Positions 25,446 to 34,546 of a DNA stretch of 64,000 bases are shown here, piece after piece. The stretch is from Deltaproteobacteria bacterium. GTDB lineage: Bacteria; Desulfobacterota; SM23-61. The position numbers and the translations under genes were made by a program. Where the stretch lies: positions 83,097-147,096 of the forward strand of contig VGSF01000001.1 of assembly GCA_016875165.1 (NCBI GenBank). Direction: 5' to 3'. Position 1 is the first letter of the stretch, and every line of letters begins with the position of its first letter. The notes beneath the pieces were generated by a model that saw only the letters and a list, made by a program, of their open reading frames with translations, was not told the DNA's origin and searched no databases.

Positions 25446-27122
25446 TTAGACTTTCACCACCGGCTCGTACTCCCCGAAAACCCCCCGCAGCACATCGCAA
25501 ATCTCCCCCAGCGTGCAATAAGCCCGGACACAATTTAAGATGGGCAACATCAAATTCCCATCACCCTGAGCCACTTTTTTCAGTTCCTCAAGGGATGTTT
25601 TGCCCTGGTCCTGTTCCCGGGAAGCCCGGAGATCCGCGAGTCGTCTCATCTGCACTTCCCGGACTTCGGGGTCAACTTTTAACAAACCCCTGGGCGGCGG
25701 TTCTTTCACCTGAAACTTGTTCACTCCCACGATTACTCGGTCCCCGGTTTCGATCTCTTTCTGATACTGGTACGCGCTCTCCTGGATCTCCTGCTGAATG
25801 TACCCCTTTTCGACGGCAGCCACTGATCCGCCTATCTGGTCAATTTTGGCCAGGTATTCACTGGCCCTTTTCTCGATCTCATCGGTCATTTTTTCCAGGT
25901 AGAAGGAGCCGCCTAAGGGATCGGCTGTGTCGGCAACTCCTGACTCGTAAGCGATCAGTTGTTGGGTGCGCAGGGCAATTTGCACGGATTGTTCGGATGG
26001 CAGAGCCAGGGCCTCATCCATTGAGTTGGTGTGCAAAGATTGGGTTCCCCCTAACACGGCAGCCAGGGCCTGCCAGGCAACCCGGATGATGTTGTTATGC
26101 GGCTGCTGCGCGGTTAAGGTGCACCCCGCGGTTTGGGTGTGGAAGCGCAGCATCCATGAACGCGGGTTCTTGGCCTGAAAGCGGTCTTTCATGATCCTGG
26201 CCCAGAGCCGGCGAGCGGCCCGGTACTTGGCCACTTCCTCCATAAAATCCAGGTGGGCATTGAAAAAGAAAGATATCCTCGGCCCGAAAACGTCCACATC
26301 CAGCCCGGCGCGGATGGCTGCCTCCACATAGGCGATGCCATTGGCCAGGGTGAAAGCCACTTCTTGAACTGCCGTGCAACCCGCTTCCCTCATGTGGTAT
26401 CCGCTGATGCTGATGGTGTTCCAGTTGGGCACCTCCTTGGCGCAGTACTCGAAAGTATTGGTGATGATGCGCATGGAAGGTTTCGGCGGGAAGATATACG
26501 TTCCCCGGGATGAATATTCTTTGAGAATGTCGTTCTGGATGGTTCCGTTAAGTTTATCCGGTGTTATGCCCTGTTTTTCGGCCACGGCAATGTACATGGC
26601 CAAAAGGATGCTGGCCGGAGAGTTGATGGTCATGGAGGTGGAGACCCTTTCTAAGGGAATCCGGTCGAAAAGCACCTCCATGTCCTTAACTGAATCAATG
26701 GCCACGCCCACTTTGCCCACCTCGCCCTGGGCCAGAGGGTGATCGGAATCATAGCCGATCTGGGTGGGTAAGTCGAAGGCTACGGAAAGGCCGGTTTGGC
26801 CTTGGTCTAAGAGGTAGCGGTAACGTTTGTTCGTATCTTCGGCCGTGCCGAACCCGGCGTACTGGCGCATCGTCCAGAACCGACCCCGGTACATGGTAGG
26901 CTGGACGCCGCGGGTGTAAGGGAATTCTCCCGGGAGGTTAAGATCCCTCTGGTAATCTAATTCAGCGGCGTCCTCCGGCGAAAAAACCCTTTGCACCGGA
27001 ATTCCGGAAGTTGTCAAAAAATCTTTTTTCCTTTCGGGGTTCTTATCCAGGGACTTTTCCACCCGCTCATTCCACTTTTTACTTTGATTCTGTATATCCT
27101 CAAGTTTCTTTCGATCAAACAT
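25446..27122 (-). CDS. mcmA1: Methylmalonyl-CoA mutase, large (catalytic) subunit
   Basis: 558 residues beginning [26 protein letters not shown] holds the substrate-binding tyrosines and arginine. [38 protein letters not shown] and [16 protein letters not shown] are mutase TIM-barrel signatures. The B12 domain is encoded separately, as in archaeal and many anaerobic types. It isomerises (R)-methylmalonyl-CoA and succinyl-CoA. ATG at 27122 is chosen because AAGGAG precedes it at 7 nt; a longer frame to 27149 lacks such a site. A close ICM-type mutase is possible, but the epimerase neighbour argues for methylmalonyl-CoA. Confidence 0.93.
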   Translation of the reverse strand: MFDRKKLEDIQNQSKKWNERVEKSLDKNPERKKDFLTTSGIPVQRVFSPEDAAELDYQRDLNLPGEFPYTRGVQPTMYRGRFWTMRQYAGFGTAEDTNKRYRYLLDQGQTGLSVAFDLPTQIGYDSDHPLAQGEVGKVGVAIDSVKDMEVLFDRIPLERVSTSMTINSPASILLAMYIAVAEKQGITPDKLNGTIQNDILKEYSSRGTYIFPPKPSMRIITNTFEYCAKEVPNWNTISISGYHMREAGCTAVQEVAFTLANGIAYVEAAIRAGLDVDVFGPRISFFFNAHLDFMEEVAKYRAARRLWARIMKDRFQAKNPRSWMLRFHTQTAGCTLTAQQPHNNIIRVAWQALAAVLGGTQSLHTNSMDEALALPSEQSVQIALRTQQLIAYESGVADTADPLGGSFYLEKMTDEIEKRASEYLAKIDQIGGSVAAVEKGYIQQEIQESAYQYQKEIETGDRVIVGVNKFQVKEPPPRGLLKVDPEVREVQMRRLADLRASREQDQGKTSLEELKKVAQGDGNLMLPILNCVRAYCTLGEICDVLRGVFGEYEPVVKV

Positions 27123-27173
27123 ACTGCGACTCCTTCTCAAAACCCGCAAGGCGTGAGGCGCAAGGCGTAAGGT

Positions 27174-27812
27174 TCAAGGTTTTAAAAATTTAGAGGGTAT
27201 TTTTCCTCCCTTAGAAGTTCTCTGGATTACTTCGCGAATCTGGGTTTGCACCAAAAAATCAATGATTTCCTTCCGGCTGTAATTTGGTTTCAAAATCCAG
27301 CGGCGTAAAACCCCGAAGACGCCGCTGAAAACCAAAAAATTAGCCTGCAAATGAGAATCAAACGAACCTTTCCCTAATTCGCTAAGGATCATGCGGAAGT
27401 GCTCGACGATCTTCGATTCTTTCCGCAAAATGATTTTAAGATATTTCTTCTTTACGTACCGCGCCTGAGTATAAGCAAGCATCACCTGATCTTCCAGTTC
27501 CATAGCAGTTTCCACATAAGCCCGGAAGGTATCTTTAAGCCGCAAGAGAGGATCGGAAATCTGGGAAGCTTGCGACCTTACCTTTTCGAAAAAGTCAGTA
27601 ACATAATTTTCAAAAAAAAGATATAGAATATCATCCTTGGAATTGACATAGTCGTAAATACTGCCTATGCCGATCTTCGCCTCCTTGGCAATCTCTCGCA
27701 CCGTGGCCTTGTGGTACCCTTTTTTCTTGAAAACCTGGACGGCTCCGGCGATGATTTGCTTCCTTTTCTCACGGATAAGGTTTTTATCTTTAACATGAGC
27801 TTTAACCTGCAT
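27174..27812 (-). CDS. TetR-family transcriptional regulator
   Basis: 212 residues. KRKQIIAGAVQVFKKKGYHK, TVREIAKEAKIGIGSIYDYV is a canonical TetR helix-turn-helix, followed by a mostly helical ligand domain with aromatic residues. It resembles regulators of fatty-acid/acyl-CoA genes such as Bacillus FadR. It precedes the mutase gene by 51 bp and is probably first in a long operon. A promoter with an 18-bp TGAATG-N6-CATTCA palindrome lies 230 bp upstream, suggesting autoregulation by an acyl-CoA or similar ligand (inference). Confidence 0.85.
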   Translation of the reverse strand: MQVKAHVKDKNLIREKRKQIIAGAVQVFKKKGYHKATVREIAKEAKIGIGSIYDYVNSKDDILYLFFENYVTDFFEKVRSQASQISDPLLRLKDTFRAYVETAMELEDQVMLAYTQARYVKKKYLKIILRKESKIVEHFRMILSELGKGSFDSHLQANFLVFSGVFGVLRRWILKPNYSRKEIIDFLVQTQIREVIQRTSKGGKIPSKFLKP

Positions 27813-28043
27813 AGTTATACCGCGCGTCCTTCCGCAAACTCCATCTCTCCCCGACCATTAGCTTCCTCTTTCTTACCCTTACCCCTCCATTGAGGGGGGA
27901 CTATTGACCTTGGCATAGAATCGTACAGCCGTACCCTACTTCGCACGCCTCACCTCTATCCTCTTCTTTTTCGAAAAGAGAGGAAGATAATATGAGAGAT
28001 GCCTTAGGTTTGTTTCCTGATGAACAAAAAAAGAAGTAGTAAC
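27813..28043. other. Long leader before the TetR gene
   Basis: About 230 bp between the promoter/operator and the TetR start. Only a small CCCCTCAATGGAGGGG hairpin (about 27885-27900) was recognised. No gene is supported here; the rest of the gap up to 28326 beyond the promoter shows nothing recognisable. Confidence 0.4.
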
Positions 28044-28064
28044 GAATGAATGTTCGCTCATTCA
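28044..28064 (-). promoter_or_regulatory. Putative TetR operator
   Basis: On the minus strand TGAATGAGCGAACATTCA carries outer half-sites TGAATG and CATTCA; a wider reading gives GAATGA and TCATTC. The 18-bp length and half-sites match the consensus recalled for Bacillus FadR (TGAATGAMTANTCATTCA). It lies directly after the -10 of the promoter at 28066-28093, so a bound repressor would block initiation. Confidence 0.55.
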
Positions 28065-28065
28065 A

Positions 28066-28093
28066 ATCATAGCGCGTGGGAAATTTCTGTCAA
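28066..28093 (-). promoter_or_regulatory. Putative sigma-70 promoter of the tetR-mutase operon
   Basis: Minus strand TTGACA (six of six), 16-bp spacer, TATGAT (five of six), immediately followed by the TetR-type palindrome. Confidence 0.6.
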
Positions 28094-28326
28094 GGATTTT
28101 CTTGATCCAGTCACCCCTAATTTTTTTACGGGCATTCTGGGCCGTGTCCCGGGCACAATACAGAGGGATAGGGCCTGCATCTGCGGGTAAGGATATTTCG
28201 CAATAGCTCCGCCAGGGCTGAGCTTGGCAATCTTTTATATGAAATTCCTTCCCCAGCTTCCAGGGACCAACAGGCCCAATTTATTAAAAGCGGCGTAAAA
28301 GGAACGATGAACTGAAAGAACCATTT

Positions 28327-29214
28327 TTATTTCTTGGACAAGCCTTCAAAGTGTTTGAGGTATCTGGAGCGGAGATCCGGGACGTCCAGATCTATGATTC
28401 CCCAGATATATCTGCCTTTTAAGAAAAGGTCTATCATCCCATGATAAGGGTCCTTCGCCCGATAGATCCCTTCGGCAGTTTTCTTCTCCACGTTTCCAGT
28501 TTTTTTCAGGTATTTTTCCATCATATCCCGGCAGTCATTTTGACTTTTACCCTCGATAGCAAAGATCTTAAACTTCTTTCCGGCGATCTCATAGTCGGCA
28601 ATAAACCCGGAGTACAAAAAGGAATAACCGAGGAAATCTTTGGCTATAAACTTCTCTGTATTCTTCTTTTTCCCTTCGGATGGAAAAGAAGATAGGATGG
28701 CCGGGAAGGTCGCTTGCCCTTCCAAAATCTGGTCCACCTTTCGGGCAAAAGCTGTCATGATCTTTTTTTCTTCCGCTCCCGCGTTGTAACTGCTTATTTT
28801 TACGTAATAGACACCTCTGAAAAAATTGAGGACCATACTTTCGCTATACCCCTGCGCTCCAATATCTAGAAAATTGGCGCTGGCTAAGCGCTCCTGGCTG
28901 TAGATCCCAAAGGCATCGGTCGGCGTCCGATGGCGGTATACCTCAACGGTCACCGCCGCCTTCTTCTCATTTACGTATTCAGCCACCTGCAGGTCCTGGA
29001 AGTCGTATTTTAAATAAAGATCGGCGGCGCCATTGATGTATTCGTAGAGCGATTCAGGGGAAAATACCTGTGGCTTCTCAGGCTGCCGCCAGCCGCTTAC
29101 TTCCGGGAAAGAAATGGTTTTCCCTTCAGCCGGGGAGACTCCCCATAGTGAGCTTATCCCCAGGAGAAAGCAAATAAGGAAAAGCGGGGTTCCCCATATT
29201 CTAAGTTTTTTCAT
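28327..29214 (-). CDS. Secreted protein of unknown function, DUF6599-like
   Basis: About 295 residues. MKKLRIWGTPLFLICFLLGI followed by SSLWGVSPAEG is a signal peptide. The mature protein has SPESLYEYINGAADLYLKYD, a segment I associate with the DUF6599 family, then alternating strands. No catalytic motif was recognised. ATG at 29214 is chosen as it has GGAG 9 nt upstream and starts right at the lysine-rich signal region. It stands alone between the TetR leader and a palindromic repeat. Function unknown. Confidence 0.65.
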   Translation of the reverse strand: MKKLRIWGTPLFLICFLLGISSLWGVSPAEGKTISFPEVSGWRQPEKPQVFSPESLYEYINGAADLYLKYDFQDLQVAEYVNEKKAAVTVEVYRHRTPTDAFGIYSQERLASANFLDIGAQGYSESMVLNFFRGVYYVKISSYNAGAEEKKIMTAFARKVDQILEGQATFPAILSSFPSEGKKKNTEKFIAKDFLGYSFLYSGFIADYEIAGKKFKIFAIEGKSQNDCRDMMEKYLKKTGNVEKKTAEGIYRAKDPYHGMIDLFLKGRYIWGIIDLDVPDLRSRYLKHFEGLSKK

Positions 29215-29263
29215 TTGGATCATCTCCAAATTAGTTGATCAAATTTTATTGAAAACCTCTCAA

Positions 29264-29460
29264 GGGCCCGGAAGGAAAGGCAGGTTGCGCCGCAAGCATC
29301 GGCGGGATATCCACTTTCCATAGCCCCCCCTGCCTGCCTTCCGCAAAGCGCAGCGGGGGCGGAAAAACAGAGCTTCGAAGAAATTGCCGACTCCCCCGCC
29401 ACACGTAGGGAGAGAGAGGCGCCTCATGATTGCAAGCAAGCTGACTTTTCTTCCGGGCCC
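29264..29460. repeat. Palindromic element related to family A (copy 5)
   Basis: Outer arms GGGCCCGGAAGGAAA and TTTTCTTCCGGGCCC are complementary. Core pieces GCAAGCATCGGCGGG and GGCGCCTCATGATTGCAAGC match the cores of the full-length copies, but the arms differ in sequence. It fills most of the gap 29215-29554. Confidence 0.65.
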
Positions 29461-29554
29461 ATGAAATCACTGTTCATTTTAATATACCGGCTCTTTATCC
29501 CTTAGCTGATTTGGAGATGACCCTTTCATTTTTATTCATCCCTTTCCGCACCCT

Positions 29555-30760
29555 TCAGGCGAGAAAACCGGAAGGAACTTCCCGGAGGCGGAGAACATCC
29601 AGGATTTTATCAGATACTTTCCATCGATTGAGACATTTTACCGGGCAGGAGGAACAATCCTGACAAGCTTCAGCTGGTAGATTCAGGGAAAGCAGGAGAT
29701 CCTGGGCCGCGCCCAGATTTCGATACCCGTAAACATACATATAGGCCCGCATCAGGTCGGGAATCGGGAGTTGCTTGGTACATTGCTTCACACATTGCCC
29801 GCAGCCCTGGCAGTAAAGGCCCGAAAGGAGCGTCGCCCGACGCAGGTGTGCCTTTTCCGCTTGAGTGAGAGCCATGTCTTTCATGACCGCAAGGTTCAGG
29901 TTCATTTGGTCAAAGGTGGTGAAACCGGCTATAATGGTATGCACGTTGGTATCCTGCAAAGCCCATTTCAGCGCGGCCCGGGCATCGATCTGCTCGGTCG
30001 CATAAGCTCCCCGGATGTTTCCTCCGATGGTTTTCATGGCCACAACCCCCAAGCCGGCGGCAGCAGCTTGTCCGATGGCCTTCTTCACCTCTTCCGAATG
30101 TTTCTGGCGGAAATTATAGGCCGCCAGAACCACATCGTAAACCCGGGAATCGATGGCTGCCTGGATCACTTCCGGTTCGTTCCGATGGGTGGTAATACCT
30201 ATGAAACGGATCTTCCCGGCTTTTTTCGCCTTTTCCAGGGATTTCATAATCGGTTCAAACAGGGCGGAATCCCGCACCCATACATTGTGGTGGTAATAGA
30301 TGTCAATATAATCCAGTTTCAAACTCTTAAGGCTGGTATCGATTTTCGCGGTATAGGCTTCTTCGGTGGCCTCTGCCGGATAAAGGCCGGTCTTTTGATC
30401 GTTGGGCAGGCGGGCTTTGGTGGCGATCATAAAGGAATCCCGGGGTCGTCCCTGGAGCGCCTCCCCGATCATGGCCTCATTGGTCCCCCTCTGGTAGGTT
30501 TGAGCCGTATCCAGGTGAAACATGCCGGCATTCAAGGCGGCATGAACCAGGCTGGGGTTATCCGTATTCATGACCCCCATGGTTATGACCGGCAGCCGGA
30601 TGCCTGTTTTGCCCAGGACCCGGTAGGCCATTTTTTTCTCGGTTTTCTCCTCCAACTTTTCTTGCAGGGTTTTCTCGTTTGCCCCCAGGTAAATGAACCC
30701 CCCCAAGCCGGCAAATGACGATTTCAAAAAATCCCTGCGCCCGATTTTTTTTGTAGTCAT
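29555..30760 (-). CDS. Tat-exported aldo/keto reductase with C-terminal 4Fe-4S domain
   Basis: 401 residues. GRRDFLKSSFAGLGGF is a twin-arginine signal, so the protein probably works outside the cytoplasm. The AKR barrel follows: HLDTAQTY (catalytic Asp/Tyr), IATKARL, and IYYHHNVW with the catalytic His. At the C-terminus CQGCGQCVKQC and CQDCSSCPVKC look like two Fe-S motifs. Substrate unknown. A ribosome binding site AGGAGGG precedes the ATG. Minus-strand neighbour of the M81 peptidase gene, separated by element C. Confidence 0.85.
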   Translation of the reverse strand: MTTKKIGRRDFLKSSFAGLGGFIYLGANEKTLQEKLEEKTEKKMAYRVLGKTGIRLPVITMGVMNTDNPSLVHAALNAGMFHLDTAQTYQRGTNEAMIGEALQGRPRDSFMIATKARLPNDQKTGLYPAEATEEAYTAKIDTSLKSLKLDYIDIYYHHNVWVRDSALFEPIMKSLEKAKKAGKIRFIGITTHRNEPEVIQAAIDSRVYDVVLAAYNFRQKHSEEVKKAIGQAAAAGLGVVAMKTIGGNIRGAYATEQIDARAALKWALQDTNVHTIIAGFTTFDQMNLNLAVMKDMALTQAEKAHLRRATLLSGLYCQGCGQCVKQCTKQLPIPDLMRAYMYVYGYRNLGAAQDLLLSLNLPAEACQDCSSCPVKCLNRWKVSDKILDVLRLREVPSGFLA

Positions 30761-30780
30761 CTTTTTAGGCCCTCCTAATT

Positions 30781-30962
30781 CTGATGGCTTCGTAAAAAGT
30801 CGTCACTCCGGCCTGCCTGTGCCTGGCAGACAGGTGAAAACCGGAGTCCAGCGGTTTGATAACTACTTGAAATAACTGGATTCCGGCTGTAGTTTACCCC
30901 GCACTTGATACGGGGCCGGAATGACGGAAAAGGGGATTTTCAGACTTCTCACAAGGCCCTCA
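30781..30962. repeat. Repeat element C, copy 3
   Basis: Starts CTGATGGCTTCGTAAAAAGTC, contains CTGCCTGTGCCTGGCAGACAG, GGAGTCCAG, AACTGGATTCCGGC and CCCCGCACTTGATACGGGG; its far end is degenerate (GACTTCTCACAAGGCCCTCA) and includes the stop codon of the M81 peptidase gene. Confidence 0.75.
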
Positions 30963-32435
30963 CATTTGGTCCAGTGGATAAATTGGCCGCCGCACATTCT
31001 TGAATTCGAGCTGGCTGTAATCAGAGGTGGCCACCCCCAATCCCCCGCATTCGATAACCTCGCGGGCGAGTTCGCCAAAGCCAGCCCGCCAGTGGACCCG
31101 GCTCTTGAGCACGATGTAGCGTTTTTGCAGAGGATCGATGCCGGCCGACTGCAGACAACTGACATCGAAGGGTTCCTGATGCTGGGAGATGATGACGATC
31201 TCGACCTGGCCGGTATCCAGTACGACGGTGGTGCCGGTGTTGTTCAGCACGCCGCGATACATCGGGCCGCGGTTGCGGAAGATGCCGTCAAAGATAAGCT
31301 TTACCTTGCCGCTTATTTCGAGCGGGCGATTCGTTTCGCGCAGCGCCGGCAGAGGGACTTTCCCGCCCAGCGCAAGGGTCACTTTAGCCCCAATGCCGGC
31401 GCTCACCCCCCGCTGCACTGCTTCCGGGTCATAGATGGCATAGAAAACCGCATTTTCTAAACCCTGGCGCAAGATTTCGGCCAGCACGATAGTGGTGTCC
31501 ATGGTGCCGCCGGATCCGGCGTTGTCGCAGTGATCGAGCAGCACGATCGGGCCCTGCCTGATCTGCTTGGCGCGGGCGCATGATTGCTCAAGCGGCTCGG
31601 TCTTGAAGACAAATTGCTCGCGCGCGCGCCAGGCGTCGCCCAGCAGTTCATCGCAGATTTGGCGCGCAAGTGGCGGGTCGTTATCGGTGCAGACTACCGC
31701 GCTTAATCCGGCGTTGGTGATGTCAGCGTGTGGGAAGCCGACGAAGAGAGAAGCCGCCAAGGCCTTCACTTTCTCAAAGGCGATGCACTTAGCTTGCAGC
31801 GATTTGTTGGGCTCACTGTGCGTGCCCTGACGCATTACATGAGGCAACATGGGTTTGTTGCTCCACGCCATTACGGGTTTGATGTCACCGGCAATGGTGC
31901 GGGCAATAATATCGGCCGTGTGCAACCCTGCCTCGTAGATGTCCACATGCGGGTAGGTATGGTAGCCGTTAACGACTGTGGCGTACTTGACGATGTAGTC
32001 GTACATATTGGCGTGCATGTCGAAGGTCACCCCTACCGGCGTTCTGGCAGCCAGTTCGTGAATCCGTTTGAGCAAAGCGCCCTCTCCATCTTCAAGCGAC
32101 TGCGTGACCATCGCCCCATGCAGATCGAGCAGGATGCCCTCGAAGCCGCCTTTGGCGACTTCTTCCAAAATCATATCGCTGATACGCCGGTAGGCTTGAT
32201 CGTCCACTGGGCCGCTGGGCCAGGCTTCCGCCGCAACCGGCAGCACGATTTCCGCTCCGAGCCGGTGGGCCATATCGATATACCCGGCGAGGGCGCTGCC
32301 GGTGCCGCGATAGGCAGCAATTGCCTGGTCGCCGGAGAGGACTTCCGAACTGCCACGGAAGAAGCGCTCAAACGGAGTAGGAACGGGCGAAAAGGTATTG
32401 GTTTCATGTTTGAACATCGCCAATAGCAGACGCAT
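30960..32435 (-). CDS. M81-family metallopeptidase (MlrC-like)
   Basis: About 491 residues. RLLLAMFKHETNTFSPVPT is the family start, and LDLHGAMVTQ, TFDMHANM and LLDHCDNAGSGGTMDTTIVL are conserved metal-site segments of the MlrC (microcystin degradation) family. Zinc peptidase activity on small or cyclic peptides is expected. ATG at 32435 has GAGGAG upstream, better than the ATG at 32468. It follows an oligopeptide ABC transporter on the same strand, suggesting that imported peptides are its substrate. The stop lies in element C. Confidence 0.85.
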   Translation of the reverse strand: MRLLLAMFKHETNTFSPVPTPFERFFRGSSEVLSGDQAIAAYRGTGSALAGYIDMAHRLGAEIVLPVAAEAWPSGPVDDQAYRRISDMILEEVAKGGFEGILLDLHGAMVTQSLEDGEGALLKRIHELAARTPVGVTFDMHANMYDYIVKYATVVNGYHTYPHVDIYEAGLHTADIIARTIAGDIKPVMAWSNKPMLPHVMRQGTHSEPNKSLQAKCIAFEKVKALAASLFVGFPHADITNAGLSAVVCTDNDPPLARQICDELLGDAWRAREQFVFKTEPLEQSCARAKQIRQGPIVLLDHCDNAGSGGTMDTTIVLAEILRQGLENAVFYAIYDPEAVQRGVSAGIGAKVTLALGGKVPLPALRETNRPLEISGKVKLIFDGIFRNRGPMYRGVLNNTGTTVVLDTGQVEIVIISQHQEPFDVSCLQSAGIDPLQKRYIVLKSRVHWRAGFGELAREVIECGGLGVATSDYSQLEFKNVRRPIYPLDQM

Positions 32436-32504
32436 TGTTCTCTCCTCTGGGGAATGGTTTAGCAGCACACCTTCGCGGTGGTCTGCTTAACACTAAAGTA
32501 TCAA

Positions 32505-32764
32505 TTTACGGTTTAAAAAAATGGTTTGACCACCTTTGTTAAGGCCCGGGGGCCTGGGCGGAACGCGCCGGAAGCATCGGCCGGGTTTCCACTTGACCAC
32601 GAAGAACTCAGCGCGTTTCCGCCGGAGGAGGCGGGGGGCATTTCCCCTGCCTCACTCGCGAAGAAATCAGCGCCTTATGATTCCAAGCGGTCCGTCCAGG
32701 CCTCCGGGCCACGGAATCCCTTGGCCCTTACGCCCCACCTCTTTTCAAAGGGCTAAAGCGTTAC
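32505..32764. repeat. Palindromic element A, copy 2
   Basis: Arms GGCCCGGGGGCCTGGGCGGA and the opposite TCCAGGCCTCCGGGCC stretch are complementary. The internal hairpin is GAGGCGGGG/CCCCTGCCTC, and the core is CGCCGGAAGCATCGG and GCGCCTTATGATTCCAAGCG. The right terminal repeat (GGCTAAAGCGTTAC) contains the stop codon of the ABC transporter ATPase gene; the left one is degenerate. Confidence 0.75.
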
Positions 32765-34447
32765 ACGCGAAAAAATCGGGGCCTTATTTGCATCCACCGG
32801 CCTGAAATTCTGAAAATCCCAATCGCGGCCGGGGGCGGCTTCGATAAGGGCGCGCGTATATTCCCGCTGCGGCCTGGTTAATACTGTTTCAGCCGGACCG
32901 GCTTCAACGATGCGTCCATTTTGCATCACCACGATGGTGTCGCATATCTGCGCGGCCACCCGCAGATCATGGGTGATGAAAAGCACGGCGATGCCGGTGC
33001 GCTCGCGGATTTCTTCCAGCAGTTTCAATACCTGGGCCTGCACCGAGACATCCAGGGAGGAGACCGGTTCGTCGGCCACCAGAATATCCGGCTCTACGGC
33101 CAGGGCGCGGGCGATGCAAATACGCTGGCGTTGCCCTCCGGAAAATTGGTGCGGGTAACGCTGCATGACATCGGGATCGAGGCCGACCGTTCGCAGGGAT
33201 TCAACTGCTTTAGCCAGTGCCTTTTCGCGCGGCGCGCCGAAATTGATCAAACCCTCGGCAATGGAATCCCCCACGCGCCGCCGGGGATTTAGGGAGCGAT
33301 AGGGGTCCTGAAACACAATCTGGGTACTCCGGCGGAAGGGGCGCAACTTACGCCCGCCGGCCTGAGCTATATCCAGGCCTTTGATGCGGATTGCCCCGGA
33401 AGTCGGGTCAACCAGGCGGACTATGCAGCGGGCCACGGTGGACTTGCCGGAGCCCGATTCGCCGACCACCCCGACAATTTCCCCGCGGCGTAGCGTCAGA
33501 TTTACGTCCTGGGCGGCGGCCACCGTGCGACCGCTGCCAAATATGCGCTTTTCGGCATAGGTTTTATTCAGCGCGGCCACGTCCAGGACGATCTCGCCCA
33601 TAGGCGCCTGGCGCATCTTGGGGATCAAACTGGGCACCGAGGAGACCAGCATGCGCGTGTAGGCCTGGCGCGGACGAGCGAGGATATCCTCGCGCTGGCC
33701 AACTTCGACGACCCGTCCGCGATTCATAACTACAATGCGCTCGGCAATTTCGGCCACCACGCCAAAATCGTGGGTAATGAACATCACCGCGGTATTATGC
33801 TCTTCCTGCAACTCGCGGATCAGGAAAAGAATCTGTTTCTGCGTGGTGACGTCGAGGGCCGTGGTTGGCTCATCGGCGATCAGGAGCTTGGGATCCAGGA
33901 TCAAGGCCATCGAAAGCACAATGCGTTGCCGCTGGCCGCCGGATAGTTGATGCGGATAGGCGTCATAGATGCGTTTCACATCCGGCAGGTGCACTGAGTC
34001 GAGCATGGATAGTACTTTTTCGCGGCGCTCGATTTTGGTCAGATTGGTGTGCACGCGCAGCACTTCATCGATCTGTTTGCCAACGGGTACGACCGGGTTG
34101 AGCGCCGTCATCGGCTCCTGGAATACCATGGCCATGCGCGTGGCCCGCATCTCCCGCAGCCGTTTCTGGCTGGCAGTCACAACGTTTTCGCCGTCGACCA
34201 AAATAGCGCCGCCGCTGGGGACGAGTCCACCTCTTGGCAGCAGCCCCATGACCGAGAGGGCGGTCACCGATTTGCCAGAGCCGGATTCGCCAACCACACA
34301 GAGCATCTCTCCCGGCTTTACATCAAAACTGATGTTCTCAACCACATAATGGGTTGTGGGGATGCCGACCACCTGCACCGATAGGTTGTCAATTATCAAG
34401 ACCGGCAGGTTTTTACCTGGGCTAAGGTTGTTAGTTTCGAGGTTCAT
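32753..34447 (-). CDS. Oligopeptide ABC transporter, fused double ATP-binding protein (DppD-DppF type)
   Basis: 564 residues with two ABC domains. First: Walker A GESGSGKS, signature LSGGQRQRI, Walker B LLIADEPT. Second: GESGSGKST, FSGGQRQRI and ILVADEPV. This fused form resembles GsiA/YejF. It powers uptake of peptides through the permeases encoded just upstream in the operon. The last residues (VTL) and stop are encoded by the terminal repeat of palindromic element A, so the original C-terminus was probably altered by its insertion. Confidence 0.92.
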   Translation of the reverse strand: MNLETNNLSPGKNLPVLIIDNLSVQVVGIPTTHYVVENISFDVKPGEMLCVVGESGSGKSVTALSVMGLLPRGGLVPSGGAILVDGENVVTASQKRLREMRATRMAMVFQEPMTALNPVVPVGKQIDEVLRVHTNLTKIERREKVLSMLDSVHLPDVKRIYDAYPHQLSGGQRQRIVLSMALILDPKLLIADEPTTALDVTTQKQILFLIRELQEEHNTAVMFITHDFGVVAEIAERIVVMNRGRVVEVGQREDILARPRQAYTRMLVSSVPSLIPKMRQAPMGEIVLDVAALNKTYAEKRIFGSGRTVAAAQDVNLTLRRGEIVGVVGESGSGKSTVARCIVRLVDPTSGAIRIKGLDIAQAGGRKLRPFRRSTQIVFQDPYRSLNPRRRVGDSIAEGLINFGAPREKALAKAVESLRTVGLDPDVMQRYPHQFSGGQRQRICIARALAVEPDILVADEPVSSLDVSVQAQVLKLLEEIRERTGIAVLFITHDLRVAAQICDTIVVMQNGRIVEAGPAETVLTRPQREYTRALIEAAPGRDWDFQNFRPVDANKAPIFSRVTL

Positions 34448-34546
34448 CGGATGTAGTAAATGGTTATGGATTAAGGGAGCAATTTATACACTCAAGGCCA
34501 CAGCAGTCCAGCGAAAGGCTGCCTGGCGAACCAAGTCTGCGCCTGG

